In this document: positions 6,046 through 13,259 of the stretch, piece by piece | Layout: each line of letters begins with the position of its first letter | Position numbering within the stretch: the stretch's first letter is position 1 | Assembly: GCA_964476895.1 (NCBI GenBank) | Contig: CAYZCS010000018.1 | Span: 1-16,001 of the forward strand | From: JALYJZ01 sp964476895 | GTDB lineage: Bacteria; Patescibacteriota; SICC01 | Direction of reading: 5' to 3' | Length of the DNA: 16,001 nucleotides | Notes under the pieces: generated by a model | What the model was told of the DNA's origin: nothing | What the model saw: the letters and a program-made list of their open reading frames with translations, nothing else | Databases searched by the model: none | Position numbers and translations under genes: made by a program

Positions 6046-7530
6046 ATGACCCCGCCATCAGAATCAACCCAGCGACCCGGCACGGAGCGCGTCCCCGACG
6101 TTGAACCGACTCCCGAGTCGCTTGATCGCCGGGCGCTCTGGCGCGTCGATTCCGTCGGCCCGATCGACGGCCGGTACGGGCGCGACACCGAGGAGCTCAC
6201 CGAGTATTTCTCCGAACGTGCGCTGATGAAGTACCGCGTCCGGGTCGAGGGTGAGTACTTCCTGGCGCTGCATGACGAGCCGGAACTCGGCCTGGAGCCG
6301 CTCACAGACGAGGAAGTCGCCGCGGTCCGGGAGCTTGGCACCCTTACTCCCGAGGACGCCCACCTGATCAAGCAGATCGAAATGAAGGGACACGCCGGCA
6401 ATCCCGCCACCAAGCACGACGTGAAAGCGGTCGAGTACTTCATGAAGCACCGGTTGGCCGGGAAACTCCCGCCGGAGAAGATGGAGTGGATCCACTTCGG
6501 GCTGACCTCGGAAGATGTGAACAATATGGCGTATGCGCTGATGCTGCGCGACGCGACGAACCGCGTGATGATTCCGGAGGCGCGGAAGATCTATGACGGC
6601 ACCATGGCGATGGCGCTTGAGTACGCCGACCTACCGATGTTAGCCCGCACGCACGGTCAGCCGGCCTCGCCGACTACGTTCGGCAAGGAGTTCCGGGTGT
6701 TTGCGGAGCGGCTCGACCGGCAGCTCACCCAGGTCGAGCAGCAGCGGCTACAGGTCAAGTTGAACGGTGCGGTCGGGAATTATAATGCTCATATGGCGGC
6801 GTTTCCCGGTGTCGACTGGGAAGGCTTTACCGGAAGGTTCGTCGACCGAGCCCGCACCGGCGACCCGGGCGTCGCGCTCGAGGCGAACTACGTGACCACG
6901 CAAATCGAGCCGCACGATTCATATGCCGAGCTGTTCGATGGCATCCGCCGGGTTAACGGCGTGCTGCTCGACTTGGACTGTGACATATGGCGGTACATTT
7001 CGGACGGCTGGCTCGTGGAACGACCTGAGCCCGGCGCTACCGGTTCCTCGGCGATGCCGCATAAGGTGAACCCGATCAACTTCGAGAACTCGATAGGGAA
7101 CATCGGGACCGCCGGCGCGCTCCTGGAGTTCTTCGGCCGCAAGCTCCAGGTGTCGCAGCTGCAGCGCGACCTTTCCGACTCCACGGTTGAACGCAACTTC
7201 GGGGTGGCCTTCGGGCTTTCACTGGTGGCATACAAGAATACGTTGAAAGGCCTGGCGAAGATCGAGGTGAATGAAGCTGCGGTTGCCAAATCCCTGGACG
7301 ACCATCCGGAGGTGGTCGCGGAAGCGATCCAGACGGTACTTCGCAGCTATGGCGTGGAGCGGCCGTATGAACTGCTTAAGGAGGCGACCCGCGGTCGTCA
7401 GGTCACCAGGGAAGTACTACACGAACTCATCAATTCGCTGGATCTGCCCGAAGAGCGCAAGGAGCGCCTGAGGGCGTTCGAGCCGCGGAACTACGTGGGC
7501 ATTGCGGCCGAAATCGCTCGTCGGGAGTGA
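6046..7530 (+). CDS. purB: Adenylosuccinate lyase
   Basis: PurB cleaves fumarate from SAICAR in IMP synthesis and from adenylosuccinate in AMP synthesis. The 494-residue product shows GPIDGRYG near the N-terminus, ARTHGQPAS with the catalytic His203, and the fumarate-lyase signature GSSAMPHKVNP (residues 333-343) whose Ser334/Ser335 lie on the mobile catalytic loop. Length and order match the longer E. coli-type PurB (about 456 residues) with an N-terminal extension of about 30 residues rich in Pro, Glu and Thr. The ATG at 6046 is the first possible start and has no Shine-Dalgarno sequence; no later start precedes the conserved GPIDGRYG. No other purine gene is in view, so the AMP-forming or salvage-linked role may be the relevant one. 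It is followed by the metK control region. Confidence 0.95.
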   Translation: MTPPSESTQRPGTERVPDVEPTPESLDRRALWRVDSVGPIDGRYGRDTEELTEYFSERALMKYRVRVEGEYFLALHDEPELGLEPLTDEEVAAVRELGTLTPEDAHLIKQIEMKGHAGNPATKHDVKAVEYFMKHRLAGKLPPEKMEWIHFGLTSEDVNNMAYALMLRDATNRVMIPEARKIYDGTMAMALEYADLPMLARTHGQPASPTTFGKEFRVFAERLDRQLTQVEQQRLQVKLNGAVGNYNAHMAAFPGVDWEGFTGRFVDRARTGDPGVALEANYVTTQIEPHDSYAELFDGIRRVNGVLLDLDCDIWRYISDGWLVERPEPGATGSSAMPHKVNPINFENSIGNIGTAGALLEFFGRKLQVSQLQRDLSDSTVERNFGVAFGLSLVAYKNTLKGLAKIEVNEAAVAKSLDDHPEVVAEAIQTVLRSYGVERPYELLKEATRGRQVTREVLHELINSLDLPEERKERLRAFEPRNYVGIAAEIARRE

Positions 7531-7554
7531 CCGGACGACCGGCCGCGCGGCGAT

Positions 7555-7583
7555 TTGCCAAGCGCCGCGGCTCGCCATACACT
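7555..7583 (+). promoter_or_regulatory. Promoter of the SAM riboswitch-metK transcript
   Basis: TTGCCA (7555-7560) and TACACT (7578-7583) are separated by 17 bases. The predicted start is near 7590, a few bases before the aptamer P1 strand at 7598, exactly where a riboswitch leader should begin. Confidence 0.75.
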
Positions 7584-7597
7584 AAGCGCACAACCAG

Positions 7598-7695
7598 GTA
7601 TCAAGAGTAGTGGTGAGGGAACTAGCCCGTCGATCCACTCGGCAACCGGCCCGACGCGGGCACCGGTGCCACCGCTAGCCCGTGAGGGACGATAC
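7598..7695 (+). promoter_or_regulatory. SAM-I (S-box) riboswitch aptamer
   Basis: The region follows the SAM-I consensus in order: TATCAAGAG at the 5' side, GAGGGA and GCCCG in P2, CGGCAACC and GGTGCCA flanking the P3 arm (with GCCCG-ACG-CGGGC at its tip), a P4 arm CCC-GTGA-GGG, and GATAC closing P1 by pairing with GTATC (7598-7602 with 7691-7695). SAM-I RNAs bind S-adenosylmethionine and usually switch off transcription of methionine or SAM genes. Here the next gene is metK and an intrinsic terminator follows within 15 bases, so high SAM should cause premature termination. A possible antiterminator pairs GTGAG (7682-7686, or the copy at 7613-7617) with CTCAC (7711-7715) in the terminator arm. 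The family call rests on consensus match by eye. Confidence 0.87.
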
Positions 7696-7707
7696 GCCAA
7701 GCATCAT

Positions 7708-7730
7708 CCGCTCACACCGAGCGGCTTTTT
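7708..7730 (+). terminator. Riboswitch expression-platform terminator before metK
   Basis: CCGCTC (7708-7713) pairs with GAGCGG (7719-7724) around a 5-base loop, followed by a T-run at 7726-7730. It lies between the SAM-I aptamer and the metK ribosome site and would abort transcription when SAM is bound. Confidence 0.85.
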
Positions 7731-7779
7731 CATACCCGGTGAGACTGTCGCAAAACCATTAATCGACAAGGAGAATCCC

Positions 7780-8811
7780 ATGCCCGACGCCCAGACCGCC
7801 CAGTCCGTTAAGACCCCGGTGGACGCCGCCGTGACCACGCTTCGGACCGCGGAGCACGTGTTCCCGGGACACCCGGACAAAGTCTGCGACCGCATCTCGG
7901 ACGCGATCCTCGATGCCTGCCTGACCTACGACCGCGGCAGCCGCGCTGCCGTCGAGGTGGCCGGCAGTCATGGGACGCTCTTCATCGGCGGGGAAGTCAC
8001 CACCACTGCCGACTACGACGCCAAGGCGATCGCCCGGCGGGTCTACCAAAGCACCGGCTACTCCGAACCGCTCGAGGTCTTCCAGAAGCTCGTGAAGCAG
8101 TCGCCGGAGATCGCCAGCGGCGTGGATACCGGCGGTGCGGGGGACCAGGGGATCATGGTCGGGTATGCGACGGCCGAGACGGAAGAGCTGATGCCTCGGG
8201 AACTGGCCCTGGCGCGAAAGCTGGCCGCCGCGCTTCAGAAAGCTGGCTACGGGCCGGACGGCAAGACCCAGGTGACGCTGCAGGGAGACGAGATCGTCAG
8301 CGTGACGGCGTCGGTTCAGCACAAGCCGGAGGAGCAGCTTGAGGACGTCCGTGCCAAGGTGAAGACGATCGCCGCGGCCACGCTCGGGCAGGTGCCGGAG
8401 GTGCATGCCAACCCGGCGGGCGCGTTCACGATCGGCGGGTTCGAGGCGGATGCCGGCCTGACCGGCCGGAAGATCATCGTCGACCAGTACGGCCCGCAGA
8501 TTCCGGCCGGCGGCGGCGCGTTCTCCGGCAAGGATGCCACCAAGGTGGATCGCTCCGCGGCTTACATGGCGCGGAAGGTCGCTTGCGACTTCGTGCGCGA
8601 CGGAGCCGACGAGGCGCTCGTGAAGATCGCCTACGCGATCGGCGTGGCGGAGCCGGTGATGGTCTCCGCGCTGGTGGACGGCGAGCATTGCCCCGTCACC
8701 GGCTACGACCTGCGGCCGCGCGCGATCATCGAGCAGCTCGGCCTGACCGAGCCGATCTTCGAGCAGACCGCCCGGGCCGGCCACTTCGGGCACGGGTTCT
8801 CCTGGGACTGA
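7780..8811 (+). CDS. metK: S-adenosylmethionine synthetase (methionine adenosyltransferase)
   Basis: MetK makes SAM from methionine and ATP, releasing phosphate and diphosphate. The 343-residue product has the N-terminal active-site motif GHPDK (residues 30-34), signature 1 GAGDQGIM (119-126) and the phosphate-binding signature 2 GGGAFSGKDATKVDRS (244-259), all intact. It is about 40 residues shorter than the E. coli enzyme (384), mainly through a shortened central domain and an early C-terminus ending HGFSWD; this compact form resembles CPR enzymes. The ATG at 7780 is chosen for AAGGAGA at 7768-7774, five bases upstream. The frame is open to 7555, but that stretch is the promoter and riboswitch. 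Expression is very likely repressed by SAM through the upstream S-box. Confidence 0.96.
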   Translation: MPDAQTAQSVKTPVDAAVTTLRTAEHVFPGHPDKVCDRISDAILDACLTYDRGSRAAVEVAGSHGTLFIGGEVTTTADYDAKAIARRVYQSTGYSEPLEVFQKLVKQSPEIASGVDTGGAGDQGIMVGYATAETEELMPRELALARKLAAALQKAGYGPDGKTQVTLQGDEIVSVTASVQHKPEEQLEDVRAKVKTIAAATLGQVPEVHANPAGAFTIGGFEADAGLTGRKIIVDQYGPQIPAGGGAFSGKDATKVDRSAAYMARKVACDFVRDGADEALVKIAYAIGVAEPVMVSALVDGEHCPVTGYDLRPRAIIEQLGLTEPIFEQTARAGHFGHGFSWD

Positions 8812-8835
8812 GTTTCGGCAAGCATCCAAAAGTGA

Positions 8836-8858
8836 CTGCCTCCAGGCAGGCGAGTTTT
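8836..8858 (+). terminator. Weak candidate terminator after metK
   Basis: CTGCC (8836-8840) pairs with GGCAG (8845-8849) around TCCA, and four T follow at 8855-8858 after a short GCGAG gap. An A-run at 8828-8831 faces the T-run, so the hairpin may extend imperfectly. The stem is short and termination could be partial, allowing read-through to the next small gene. Confidence 0.4.
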
Positions 8859-8925
8859 GTATATTCGTCTAATCACAGTGTCTTGGCAGGGGCGTACGGT
8901 ACGGACAAGTAACCACGGAGGCCCC

Positions 8926-9075
8926 ATGCTTTGGACCATCATCGCCATACTCATCATCCTTTGGCTGCTCGGCTGGCTCGGAGACATCGCCGGCAACCTG
9001 ATCCACCTACTGCTCCTCGCGGCTCTGGTCGTCCTGGTCTACAACCTGATCGTCGGTAGCCGCCGCGAAACCTGA
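8926..9075 (+). CDS. Small hydrophobic membrane protein (lmo0937-like)
   Basis: The 49-residue product, MLWTIIAILIILWLLGWLGD onward, is almost wholly hydrophobic with two probable membrane segments (about 2-18 and 24-42) around a Gly/Asp turn and a basic C-terminal tail (GSRRET). The W-LLGWLG pattern with a second hydrophobic stretch is that of the lmo0937-type small membrane proteins, whose function is unknown. The start has GGAGG at 8917-8921, four bases upstream; an in-frame start at 8857 lacks this support and adds residues of poor composition. A possible -10 box TATATT lies at 8860-8865 but its -35 partner is poor. It is 114 bases after metK and 73 before a second tiny membrane protein gene. 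Confidence 0.75.
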   Translation: MLWTIIAILIILWLLGWLGDIAGNLIHLLLLAALVVLVYNLIVGSRRET

Positions 9076-9092
9076 TGACAGGCAGCCAGGTA

Positions 9093-9121
9093 TTGCCAAA
9101 CCGCCCCGGCGGGCGGATAGT
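9093..9121 (+). promoter_or_regulatory. Promoter of the DUF378-like gene
   Basis: TTGCCA (9093-9098) and GATAGT (9116-9121) are 17 bases apart. The -35 box is identical to that of metK. Start would be near 9128, giving a leader of about 20 bases containing the AAGGAGG site. Confidence 0.55.
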
Positions 9122-9148
9122 GAAAGCGTCATTAACCAAGGAGGCGTA

Positions 9149-9364
9149 ATGGCGACCGATTCCAAGCTCAATGCGCTCGACATGACGGCGGTACTGCTGC
9201 TCATCGTCGGCGGCTTGAATTGGCTCCTGGTCGGGTTGTTCGAATACAACCTGGTCACCGAGCTGTTCGGCGACGACAGCACGCTTTCGCGGGTGGTCTT
9301 CACGCTGGTAGGCGTGGCGGCAGTCTACCTGCTGGCCATCGGGCCGAAACTGCGCCGCGCGTAG
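9149..9364 (+). CDS. DUF378 family small membrane protein
   Basis: The 71-residue product has two membrane helices (about 10-32 and 45-65). The sequence LDMTAVLLLIVGGLNWLLVG, followed by FEYNLVTELFG and then LSRVVFTLVGVAAVYLL, matches the DUF378 (YuzA-like) pattern, where GGLNWLLVG is the hallmark. Function is unknown; these proteins are common in Firmicutes and in CPR genomes. A clear AAGGAGG lies at 9138-9144 with a 4-base spacer, and its own promoter is visible upstream. It converges on the large surface-protein gene; a long hairpin lies between them. Confidence 0.88.
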   Translation: MATDSKLNALDMTAVLLLIVGGLNWLLVGLFEYNLVTELFGDDSTLSRVVFTLVGVAAVYLLAIGPKLRRA

Positions 9365-9372
9365 CGCTGCGA

Positions 9373-9413
9373 CCGATACGGCCGCTCCGGCACGGGCCGG
9401 GCGGCTGTATCGG
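9373..9413. terminator. Long GC-rich hairpin without U-tract between convergent genes
   Basis: CCGATACGGCCGC...CCGGC pairs with GCCGG...GCGGCTGTATCGG, about 18 base pairs with one G-U pair, one bulged T (around 9386) and the loop ACGG. No T-run follows on either strand, so it is not a canonical intrinsic terminator. Its place between the convergent stops at 9364 and 9452 suggests a terminator or 3'-end protecting structure. Confidence 0.6.
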
Positions 9414-9451
9414 ATGGGGCGCGACATGCGGCATCCGTCAACCGGCGCGTG

Positions 9452-12400
9452 CTACTTCTTCGGGTGTCCGACGAAGGCCACCGGGCCTACCAGGCCGAAT
9501 GCAAGCAGGATGAGTCCAAGTACATACATCCACCAGGGAATCGTTCCCGTTTGGCTGGCTTGGGCGGTCGCGCCATCTAATCCGGAAGGCGAGGTACCGG
9601 TGACCTCGTCCGCTCCGACGTCAAACAGGCTGCCCTGCGGCCTGCTGTCGCCATCGATGTCGGTCGCAGGTCCGCTCGAGAGCCTGTCGACCGCCGGGGA
9701 CGTGTCGGTGACATGGAAGTCCCCGTTAGCGACATCCGCGAAGCCGATACTCTCCGGAGAGAAGTCGTTGTCGGTGGAGCATCGGCCGCTTTCCGAAAGG
9801 TTGCCCGTGTACGTCACTCCGGAACGGCAGGTCGGGGTATCAACGGTAGCATTGCCCTCGACCCGTACGTCGTTCAGTGTGTTGGAGCCTCCGCTTCCGA
9901 GGTTGATATGGTCGGCCGAATTGTTGCGGATCAGGACAGTGTTGAACACTTCGATCGACGGATCGTTGTCCCCGCGCAGCTTGAATCCGTGAATGCCTCC
10001 TTCAAAGAAGTTGTTCTCGATGGTCACGTTGGAAGAGCCATTGACCAGCGCTCCGAAGTGTTCGCAGTTATAGAAGCGGCTGTTCCTGACCGTCAACCCA
10101 TCTATGCCGTTGAACGTGTGCAGGCAATCGAGGTGCGCGTCCGGGCAAGAGGCGTCTATCGAGAAGTCATGCATGGTGATTCCCTCGAGGGTGATGTTGT
10201 TGGCAGGACGCCCTCCCAGCGTGTTGATTCCGAATCCGCCGCCGCAGGATACATGCGGTCCGAAATCGCCCCCCTTGATGGTGATGCTGTCGATCGTGTC
10301 AGCCGTGCTCGAGGAGGATGTGGGACCGATGATGTAGGGCTTGGCCGCCCGGAAATCTTCCATTATGACGTTGCGCCCGCCTTTCAGTGTCGCCGTGCCG
10401 GACGGGCGGGGCAGTTCGAAACCGATGTAATGGATGTCGTTGGCGTAACTGTTGAATCCGCCCAGGACGACGTCTCCGTCCGCACGGAGCACCACTTTCG
10501 TGGAACCGAGCGACTTACCGGCATCCTTGTTGATTGTCTGCGAGGCATACGACCCGGTTGCGACGGACACCGTATCTCCGGGGTTTGCCACCTGGTAGGC
10601 CCTGTTCAGGCTCAGGCAGGGCTGGGCCTGCGTGCACGGATTGGCATCGCTGCCGCTCGTGGAAACCTGGAGGGTAGCCGAATACTCATGTGCACCAGCA
10701 TCGCACGCCGCGCCGACCGGCCGGACATTGTCGTCATGGTCCCGGCTGCCCAGGGTAGAGGTACAATACCCCCCTGTTTCAGCGGCATCGATGGCCGGCG
10801 ATCCCTCCTGCAGGTGGAAGCCGTCGGAACCGCCGAGGCCCAATTCGGAGACCTCGAACGCAGGTCCGATCACCCACGTGTCGGTACCGCACGACCCGGC
10901 GATGTTATGCTGCCAGACGTTCTCGGTATGCGTGCCGCTGCACGGCGACGAACTGGCGTACGGGCCGAGGTTACCGACCCAGAGGTTGCTCGGGGTCGAG
11001 CACGTCCAGGCTCCCGGGTAGGCCCGGTAGGTGTTGTAGGCGAAGGTCCAGCCCGAACACGTGTCGATGTTGTCGTGTACCTGCAAGGCTCCGGAGCTGG
11101 CGGCGTTATTACCGAAGAAGTTATTCTCGAGCTTCAGGCCGGAGTAGGTCACGCCGCCGCTCGGGTTCGTGACGAAGATCGTGGCCGTGTTGGACCCGTC
11201 GCCACTGTCGAACGTCGAATTCCGGAGCGTGAAGTTCGATCCGCCTTGGTCGATCCGAATGTACTCCATGTGGTTGCACGACGTGTTGGAGATGGTCGCC
11301 TGCGGGTGGAAGTCGATATCGTTGAACGTCACGTCGTTGGCGCCATCGAGCGTTATCGGTTGCCCGTCGACACCGCAGAAGTCGCGCTGGCCGCCGGTCT
11401 GTCCCGCGATCCCGAACTCTCCGCCTTCCCACGTGACGTTGTCGCCGGTTATGTAGGCCGTGACGAACGGTCCGTGCAGCTTGACGTCACGCAAGGTCAC
11501 GTTATTGCCGCCTCCGCCCCAGCCGGTGTTGTGCGCCGAGCCCACGTCGACCGTGACGTTCTCCAGTGTGAAGTAGGCTCCGTTGGTCTGCAGTGTACCG
11601 ATCACCGTGCCATCCTCGGCGGTCGCCGTACAGCCGGGCGCCGCCTTGTCGCCGGTGATCGACTGGGCACCGTACGTCCCGGCCAGGATGATGATGGAGT
11701 CACCGGGCGAACATTGGTCCCAGGCCGCGTCGATCGTGGCGCACGGCTCCGCTTCGGTACACGGGTTGGCGTCGCTGCCGCCCGTGGAGACGTACAGGTC
11801 GCCGGACGGGGCGGCGTTATCTACCGTCACCGTATGACCGGTCGAGGTGGCCGTATTGCCCGCGGCATCCCGAGCCACGGCAGTGATGGTATGGGGTCCG
11901 TCGGTAACGGTCGTCGTGTCCCAGCTGATGCCGTACGGATCGGTAGTGTCCTCGCTGCCGAGGTCGCTGCCGTCGAGCTTGAACTGGACCCCGGCCACGC
12001 CCACGTCATCCGAAGCGTCGGCGGAGACGGAGACCGTTCCCGAAACCGTGGCGCCGTCAGAGGGGGCGGTAAGGGATACCGTGGGGTCCGTCGTGTCCTC
12101 AGGTTCGGGCGTCGGCGTCGGCTCCGGCTCGGTCGTAGTCACCGGCCAATACACGCCCCAGTCCTTCAGCCAGGTCACTCGTTCCACGACCAGGTTGAAG
12201 TACTCTCTAGTGTCGATCGGTTCCGTAGGAGCCTGCATGGCGAAGTGGAACACCGCCGTTTCCCCCGGGCTGACGGTATCGGCCGGCGTGTACTGGATCA
12301 GCCCGTCACCGCCCCGTTCCAGCTCGCCCTCGCCGTCGAATTGCGCCGTACCGACGAACGAACCGACCCGGTTCGGTGCCAGCCACGAATCATTGTGCAG

Positions 12401-13144
12401 TTCGCTCTGGCGGTCCATCGGCCGGTACGTCCCGAGCCGGAGCGGCGTGGTACCGGTGTTTTGCCACACGCTGGTACCGGTGTTCTCCATCGCCAGGCTT
12501 ACCGTCGCCTGTCCGTCGGTGACCTCCGGGGCGGTGTTGGACTGCCCGACCCAGCGGCTCCCGTGGTACGTACCTACGTTGACCCGCCAGTGGATGCCGA
12601 AGTTGCGGCCGAGCCAGAAGCGCCCTTCGAGTACGGGTTGCACGTACTCCTTGAAGCTCACTGACTTGTCCGGCGTCTGGACGGTAAAGGTGAACCGTCC
12701 GATTTCGCCTGGGGCGATCTCGGTAGCCGGCTCGACAGTAGCTCCCTTGCCTTCACCGACCTTCTCGCTGAACGTGGCGGGGCGGTTAGCCGCTATCCAT
12801 GAACTATGCGCGAGGGCACTCTGGTGATCCCGAGGGCGATCGGCACCGATGCGGAATGGCGTGGCTCCATGATTCTTCCAGGTCTCGGTGCCGGTGTTCT
12901 TCAGGTCCAGGAAGAACTCGGCGGTCTCTCCCGGCGCCAGGGTCGCGTCGCCGGTGATCTCTCCGTCGACGCCCTGGGTAACGTACTGGAAATCGTATGG
13001 ATACTGCCGGTCCTTATCGAATGCAAAGGATGCGGTCGATGTGACCATGATCAACGCCAAAGCCGTTGCCGTGACGACCCGTCTTGCTTGTCTTATGTCG
13101 TGTCGTCCGAGGACGCGCTTGAGATCATGTATTCGGCCGTCCAT
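9452..13144 (-). CDS. Large secreted, membrane-anchored surface protein with two beta-helix modules
   Basis: From the ATG at 13144 the product has 1,230 residues. A signal-peptide-like segment is at about 21-42 (RRVVTATALALIMVTSTASF). Two tandem Ig-like domains (about 57-190 and 200-337) carry NTGTETWKNHG / NTGTSVWQNTG and SSWIAANRP / DSWLAPNRV, resembling NBR1-like Ig domains. A Pro/Glu/Thr linker and a bacterial Ig-like domain (about 352-443) follow. Two modules begin YVSTGGSDANPC (451) and QVSTSGSDANPC (826) and have the short-strand, Asn-rich periodicity of right-handed parallel beta-helices. Each ends in a choice-of-anchor-Q-like motif (GSPAIDAAET, then DAGAHEY; TSPAVDRL, then DVGADE). 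The C-terminus is a membrane helix (about 1202-1226) and HPKK. Carbohydrate binding or cleavage, or adhesion, is possible; no catalytic proof. A TTG at 13177 could add 11 residues. Confidence 0.85.
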   Translation of the reverse strand: MDGRIHDLKRVLGRHDIRQARRVVTATALALIMVTSTASFAFDKDRQYPYDFQYVTQGVDGEITGDATLAPGETAEFFLDLKNTGTETWKNHGATPFRIGADRPRDHQSALAHSSWIAANRPATFSEKVGEGKGATVEPATEIAPGEIGRFTFTVQTPDKSVSFKEYVQPVLEGRFWLGRNFGIHWRVNVGTYHGSRWVGQSNTAPEVTDGQATVSLAMENTGTSVWQNTGTTPLRLGTYRPMDRQSELHNDSWLAPNRVGSFVGTAQFDGEGELERGGDGLIQYTPADTVSPGETAVFHFAMQAPTEPIDTREYFNLVVERVTWLKDWGVYWPVTTTEPEPTPTPEPEDTTDPTVSLTAPSDGATVSGTVSVSADASDDVGVAGVQFKLDGSDLGSEDTTDPYGISWDTTTVTDGPHTITAVARDAAGNTATSTGHTVTVDNAAPSGDLYVSTGGSDANPCTEAEPCATIDAAWDQCSPGDSIIILAGTYGAQSITGDKAAPGCTATAEDGTVIGTLQTNGAYFTLENVTVDVGSAHNTGWGGGGNNVTLRDVKLHGPFVTAYITGDNVTWEGGEFGIAGQTGGQRDFCGVDGQPITLDGANDVTFNDIDFHPQATISNTSCNHMEYIRIDQGGSNFTLRNSTFDSGDGSNTATIFVTNPSGGVTYSGLKLENNFFGNNAASSGALQVHDNIDTCSGWTFAYNTYRAYPGAWTCSTPSNLWVGNLGPYASSSPCSGTHTENVWQHNIAGSCGTDTWVIGPAFEVSELGLGGSDGFHLQEGSPAIDAAETGGYCTSTLGSRDHDDNVRPVGAACDAGAHEYSATLQVSTSGSDANPCTQAQPCLSLNRAYQVANPGDTVSVATGSYASQTINKDAGKSLGSTKVVLRADGDVVLGGFNSYANDIHYIGFELPRPSGTATLKGGRNVIMEDFRAAKPYIIGPTSSSSTADTIDSITIKGGDFGPHVSCGGGFGINTLGGRPANNITLEGITMHDFSIDASCPDAHLDCLHTFNGIDGLTVRNSRFYNCEHFGALVNGSSNVTIENNFFEGGIHGFKLRGDNDPSIEVFNTVLIRNNSADHINLGSGGSNTLNDVRVEGNATVDTPTCRSGVTYTGNLSESGRCSTDNDFSPESIGFADVANGDFHVTDTSPAVDRLSSGPATDIDGDSRPQGSLFDVGADEVTGTSPSGLDGATAQASQTGTIPWWMYVLGLILLAFGLVGPVAFVGHPKK

Positions 13145-13186
13145 GTCCGGTTTCCGCTTCGATTTACATTTCCCCAAAATTGCACA

Positions 13187-13215
13187 AAAGTAACATATAA
13201 TTGGCTGTTTGTCAA
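13187..13215 (-). promoter_or_regulatory. Promoter of the large surface-protein gene
   Basis: On the minus strand a perfect TTGACA (complement of 13210-13215) is 17 bases from TACTTT (complement of 13187-13192), preceded by TGT as an extended -10. Start would be near 13180, favouring the ATG at 13144 over the TTG at 13177. The region is markedly AT-rich. Confidence 0.5.
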
Positions 13216-13259
13216 GGTGTGTCCGCGGTCACCGTCTTCCACTGGAAAAAATTCTTCTC

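Noticed and set aside
7555..7779. Upstream extension of metK to a start at 7555
   Set aside because: This stretch is the promoter, SAM-I riboswitch and terminator; the ribosome site and family start support 7780.
7759..8829. A 356-codon minus-strand open frame opposite metK
   Set aside because: metK motifs are unmistakable on the plus strand; the opposite frame is His/Arg/Leu-rich shadow sequence.
9093..9121. Repeat relationship between the metK and DUF378 promoters
   Set aside because: Only the TTGCCA hexamer is shared; this is expected for similar sigma-70 promoters, not evidence of a common regulator.
9713..12664. A 983-codon open frame on the plus strand opposite the large surface protein
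   Set aside because: Its translation is Arg/Val/Gly-rich without domains, lacks a ribosome site, and mirrors the high-GC codon pattern of the minus-strand gene, whose translation shows clear domains, signal peptide and membrane anchor.
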